Below, piece by piece: positions 62,617 to 64,000 of a stretch of DNA of 64,000 bases. The first letter of the stretch is position 1. Each line of letters begins with the position of its first letter. The translations under genes were made by a program, and so were the position numbers. This DNA comes from Varibaculum prostatecancerukia (GTDB lineage Bacteria > Actinomycetota > Actinomycetes > Actinomycetales > Actinomycetaceae): assembly GCF_943169825.2 (NCBI RefSeq), contig NZ_OW968402.1:186001-250000 (forward strand). Reading direction: 5' to 3'. A model generated the notes under the pieces. That model did no database searches. It saw nothing but the letters and a program-made list of their open reading frames with translations, and had not been told where the DNA came from.

Positions 62617-63396
62617 GTGGCTATGGAACAAACCCCAAAAACAGTCCATTCTGATTTCACGCGGCTAGACCATTTGAAAGCCTGGGCGGTACACGCTTTT
62701 ACGGCCTCGGCAGTAATCTGGGCAGGCTGCGCGGTGTTGGCGTTGATGCGCCGCGACTACTTGCAGATGTGGGGCTGGTTGGCAATTAGTTTGGTTGTTG
62801 ACGGCTTGGACGGCACCCTGGCTCGGCGTTGCCGGGTAAAAGAGGTGGTTCCCTGGTTTGATGGCTCCGCCCTCGATCTAATCGTTGACTATTTAACCTG
62901 GACGTTTATCCCCGCGATTTTCATGTCCCAAACCATAGTGTTTGCCCCGGGAACTCCCGGCAAAGGAATAGACCTTGTGGTGACGGAAGTGCTGATGGTA
63001 GCGGTTTGTGCGTCCTCTATGTTTTGTTACTGCAATAAGAAAGCAAAAAGCTCCGATAACTATTTCGTAGGGTTCCCCGCCGCCTGGAATATCGTAATCC
63101 TATATTTGTACCTGGTGGCGCTTCCCTGGTGGTTCAATCTGGCAATAGTGCTGCTGTTCATCGTGTTAACGCTCTCCCCGCTCACGTTCTGTCACCCCTT
63201 CCGGGTGGAAAAACTGCGCTGGCTCAATATCTTGTCGGTAGTTATCTGGCTGGCCTGCATCATTTGGCTCACCATCTACTTCCCGGAGCGCAACCCGCTG
63301 GTCTGGTGGGCATGGTGGATTAGCGGTATCTATTTCATAGGCAACGGGGTGGTGCGCACCTTCGTCGGTCCCCAAGCCGTGCGCAAGACAAAGTAG
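62617..63396 (+). CDS. pcs: Phosphatidylcholine synthase-like CDP-alcohol phosphatidyltransferase
   Basis: A 259-residue membrane enzyme with about 8 helices. The CDP-alcohol signature is DGLDGTLARR followed by FDGSALDLIVDYL (Asp residues at the usual spacing). The spacing and the helices after it, with FCYCNKKAKSSDNYFVGFPAAWN, match the Pcs type that joins choline to CDP-diacylglycerol. GTG 62617 (AAGG upstream) or ATG 62623 is the start. Choline lipids are unusual in this group of bacteria. Confidence 0.82.
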   Translation: MAMEQTPKTVHSDFTRLDHLKAWAVHAFTASAVIWAGCAVLALMRRDYLQMWGWLAISLVVDGLDGTLARRCRVKEVVPWFDGSALDLIVDYLTWTFIPAIFMSQTIVFAPGTPGKGIDLVVTEVLMVAVCASSMFCYCNKKAKSSDNYFVGFPAAWNIVILYLYLVALPWWFNLAIVLLFIVLTLSPLTFCHPFRVEKLRWLNILSVVIWLACIIWLTIYFPERNPLVWWAWWISGIYFIGNGVVRTFVGPQAVRKTK

Positions 63397-63421
63397 CTAA
63401 CTAGCTGAATCGCTAGTGCCG

Positions 63422-64000
63422 CTAACGTGGTGTTAACAGGAAGTTCACTAGGTAACGTTCCCGTAAATATTTGGTGCCTTCTACCAGGAAACCGGAAATA
63501 ATAAACAAGATTACGATCACTATTACATAGGTGGGGTAGTCTTTACCGGTCATCGCAAAATACACATAGGGAGCCGCGAAAGTAATCGCGGTGGTAAAGG
63601 TGCCTACCATCCGCACCCAGCGACGTTTGGCGGTGAACATAGCCAGCACCCCCCAGGTATAGGGGATGGCGGTAGCAATATCCATAGTCCACAGCACCAG
63701 CAGCGAACCGTGAAACTCTTTAACCAGGCTTACCGGTAAAACCCGCAAACTGGAATAGGTGATAACCACCAAATAGGCCAGCACTTTCGGGTCGGTACAC
63801 CATTTCACTAGGCGGGAGCGGCGGGTTTGGGTAATTCCGCATGCCTTAAGCGCTCCCGAAAGTTCCGGGGGCATCCGGGTAGCATCGATTCCCTGGAAAG
63901 TTTGTCGCACCCGCTGCCTAGTGTTTTCGCTGAGGTCTTCCCAGCGGTCAATGATCGCTCCCATCAGGTTGCGCGGATCTAACATCCAGGGACGTTCGGG
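63422..64000 (-). CDS. Membrane protein of unknown function (5' end outside window)
   Basis: At least 187 residues with four hydrophobic segments at the C-terminal end (KVLAYLVVITYSSLRVLPV, LLVLWTMDIATAIPY, TTAITFAAPYVYF, YVIVIVILFIISGFLV). The frame stays open to the window edge (codons for PERPW before the Met at 63985) and no ribosome site precedes that Met, so the gene probably continues. It converges on the pcs gene. Family not recognised. Confidence 0.7.
   Translation of the reverse strand, partial: PERPWMLDPRNLMGAIIDRWEDLSENTRQRVRQTFQGIDATRMPPELSGALKACGITQTRRSRLVKWCTDPKVLAYLVVITYSSLRVLPVSLVKEFHGSLLVLWTMDIATAIPYTWGVLAMFTAKRRWVRMVGTFTTAITFAAPYVYFAMTGKDYPTYVIVIVILFIISGFLVEGTKYLRERYLVNFLLTPR

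Noticed and set aside
1-64000. CRISPR array
   Set aside because: No set of regularly spaced short direct repeats with unique spacers was seen; the only tandem repeat is the two-unit element at 5190-5421.

Overview
The window is a stretch of an actinobacterial chromosome, most likely from the Actinomycetaceae (judged from gene content, mid-50s percent GC by eye, GTG/TTG starts and gene order; no species call is possible by reading alone). Supporting signs are polyphosphate glucokinase, a PPK2 kinase, a DUF3516-type helicase, an actinobacterial Glp (MoeA-like) locus, a ZTP riboswitch in front of glyA, and a large SEC10/PgrA-like wall-anchored protein.

Layout. 1-3.2 kb: a divergent LacI regulator and a two-gene sugar/polyol catabolic operon with a palindromic operator on its promoter, then a short-chain dehydrogenase relic. 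3.2-5.2 kb: ppk2, upp and tRNA-Ser(CGA). 5.2-7.5 kb: a tandem hairpin repeat and two paralogous 277-residue proteins of unknown function with duplicated promoters and a near-identical C-terminal tail. 7.7-11.4 kb: a small hypothetical protein, a pseudouridine synthase, and a glutamine-amidotransferase/carboxylate-amine-ligase pair behind three evenly spaced operator-like palindromes. 11.4-17.8 kb: amino-acid permease, ZTP riboswitch-glyA-folD, a BMP-like lipoprotein and exonuclease III. 17.8-27 kb: fumC, a single-pass membrane protein, map-ppgK, a LacI-type sensor without a DNA-binding domain, and pheST. 27-35 kb: tRNAs, a 1178-residue surface protein, a broken lipoprotein gene and an ABC exporter. 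35-44.5 kb: azlCD, an MFS transporter, a PiT phosphate transporter, tRNA-Arg and a 1399-residue helicase-like protein that appears to have lost its ATPase motifs. 44.5-48.9 kb: mscL, a SAF-domain protein, 5-formyl-THF cyclo-ligase, a moeA/glp gene and rimJ. 48.9-56.2 kb: an AT-richer mobile island. 56.2-64 kb: a GlpR/SepX-like membrane protein, YggS, a DUF3516-type helicase, an AGCS symporter, phosphatidylcholine synthase and a partial membrane protein.

The island is the most interesting part. It lies between rimJ and the GlpR/SepX-like gene, which are neighbours in the Glp locus of other actinobacteria. It carries two decayed, outward-facing IS3-family copies. Between them are an IS110-family element with a candidate bridge-RNA structure and a three-gene cassette: a MauE-like membrane oxidoreductase, a Tat-exported precursor with ten cysteines in its C-terminal part (halocin C8-like layout), and a small two-helix membrane protein. 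I read this as a candidate disulfide-rich bacteriocin with its own oxidation and immunity functions. Beyond the second IS copy lie an AbiH abortive-infection gene and a small membrane protein.

A second unusual signal is a pair of structured elements, called X and T here. Each occurs twice, near 11.5-11.7 kb and 44.6-44.8 kb, both times between converging genes, with compensatory base changes in the stems. A third is the over-represented heptamer family CGYCCTC, which I could not find in most of the mobile island.
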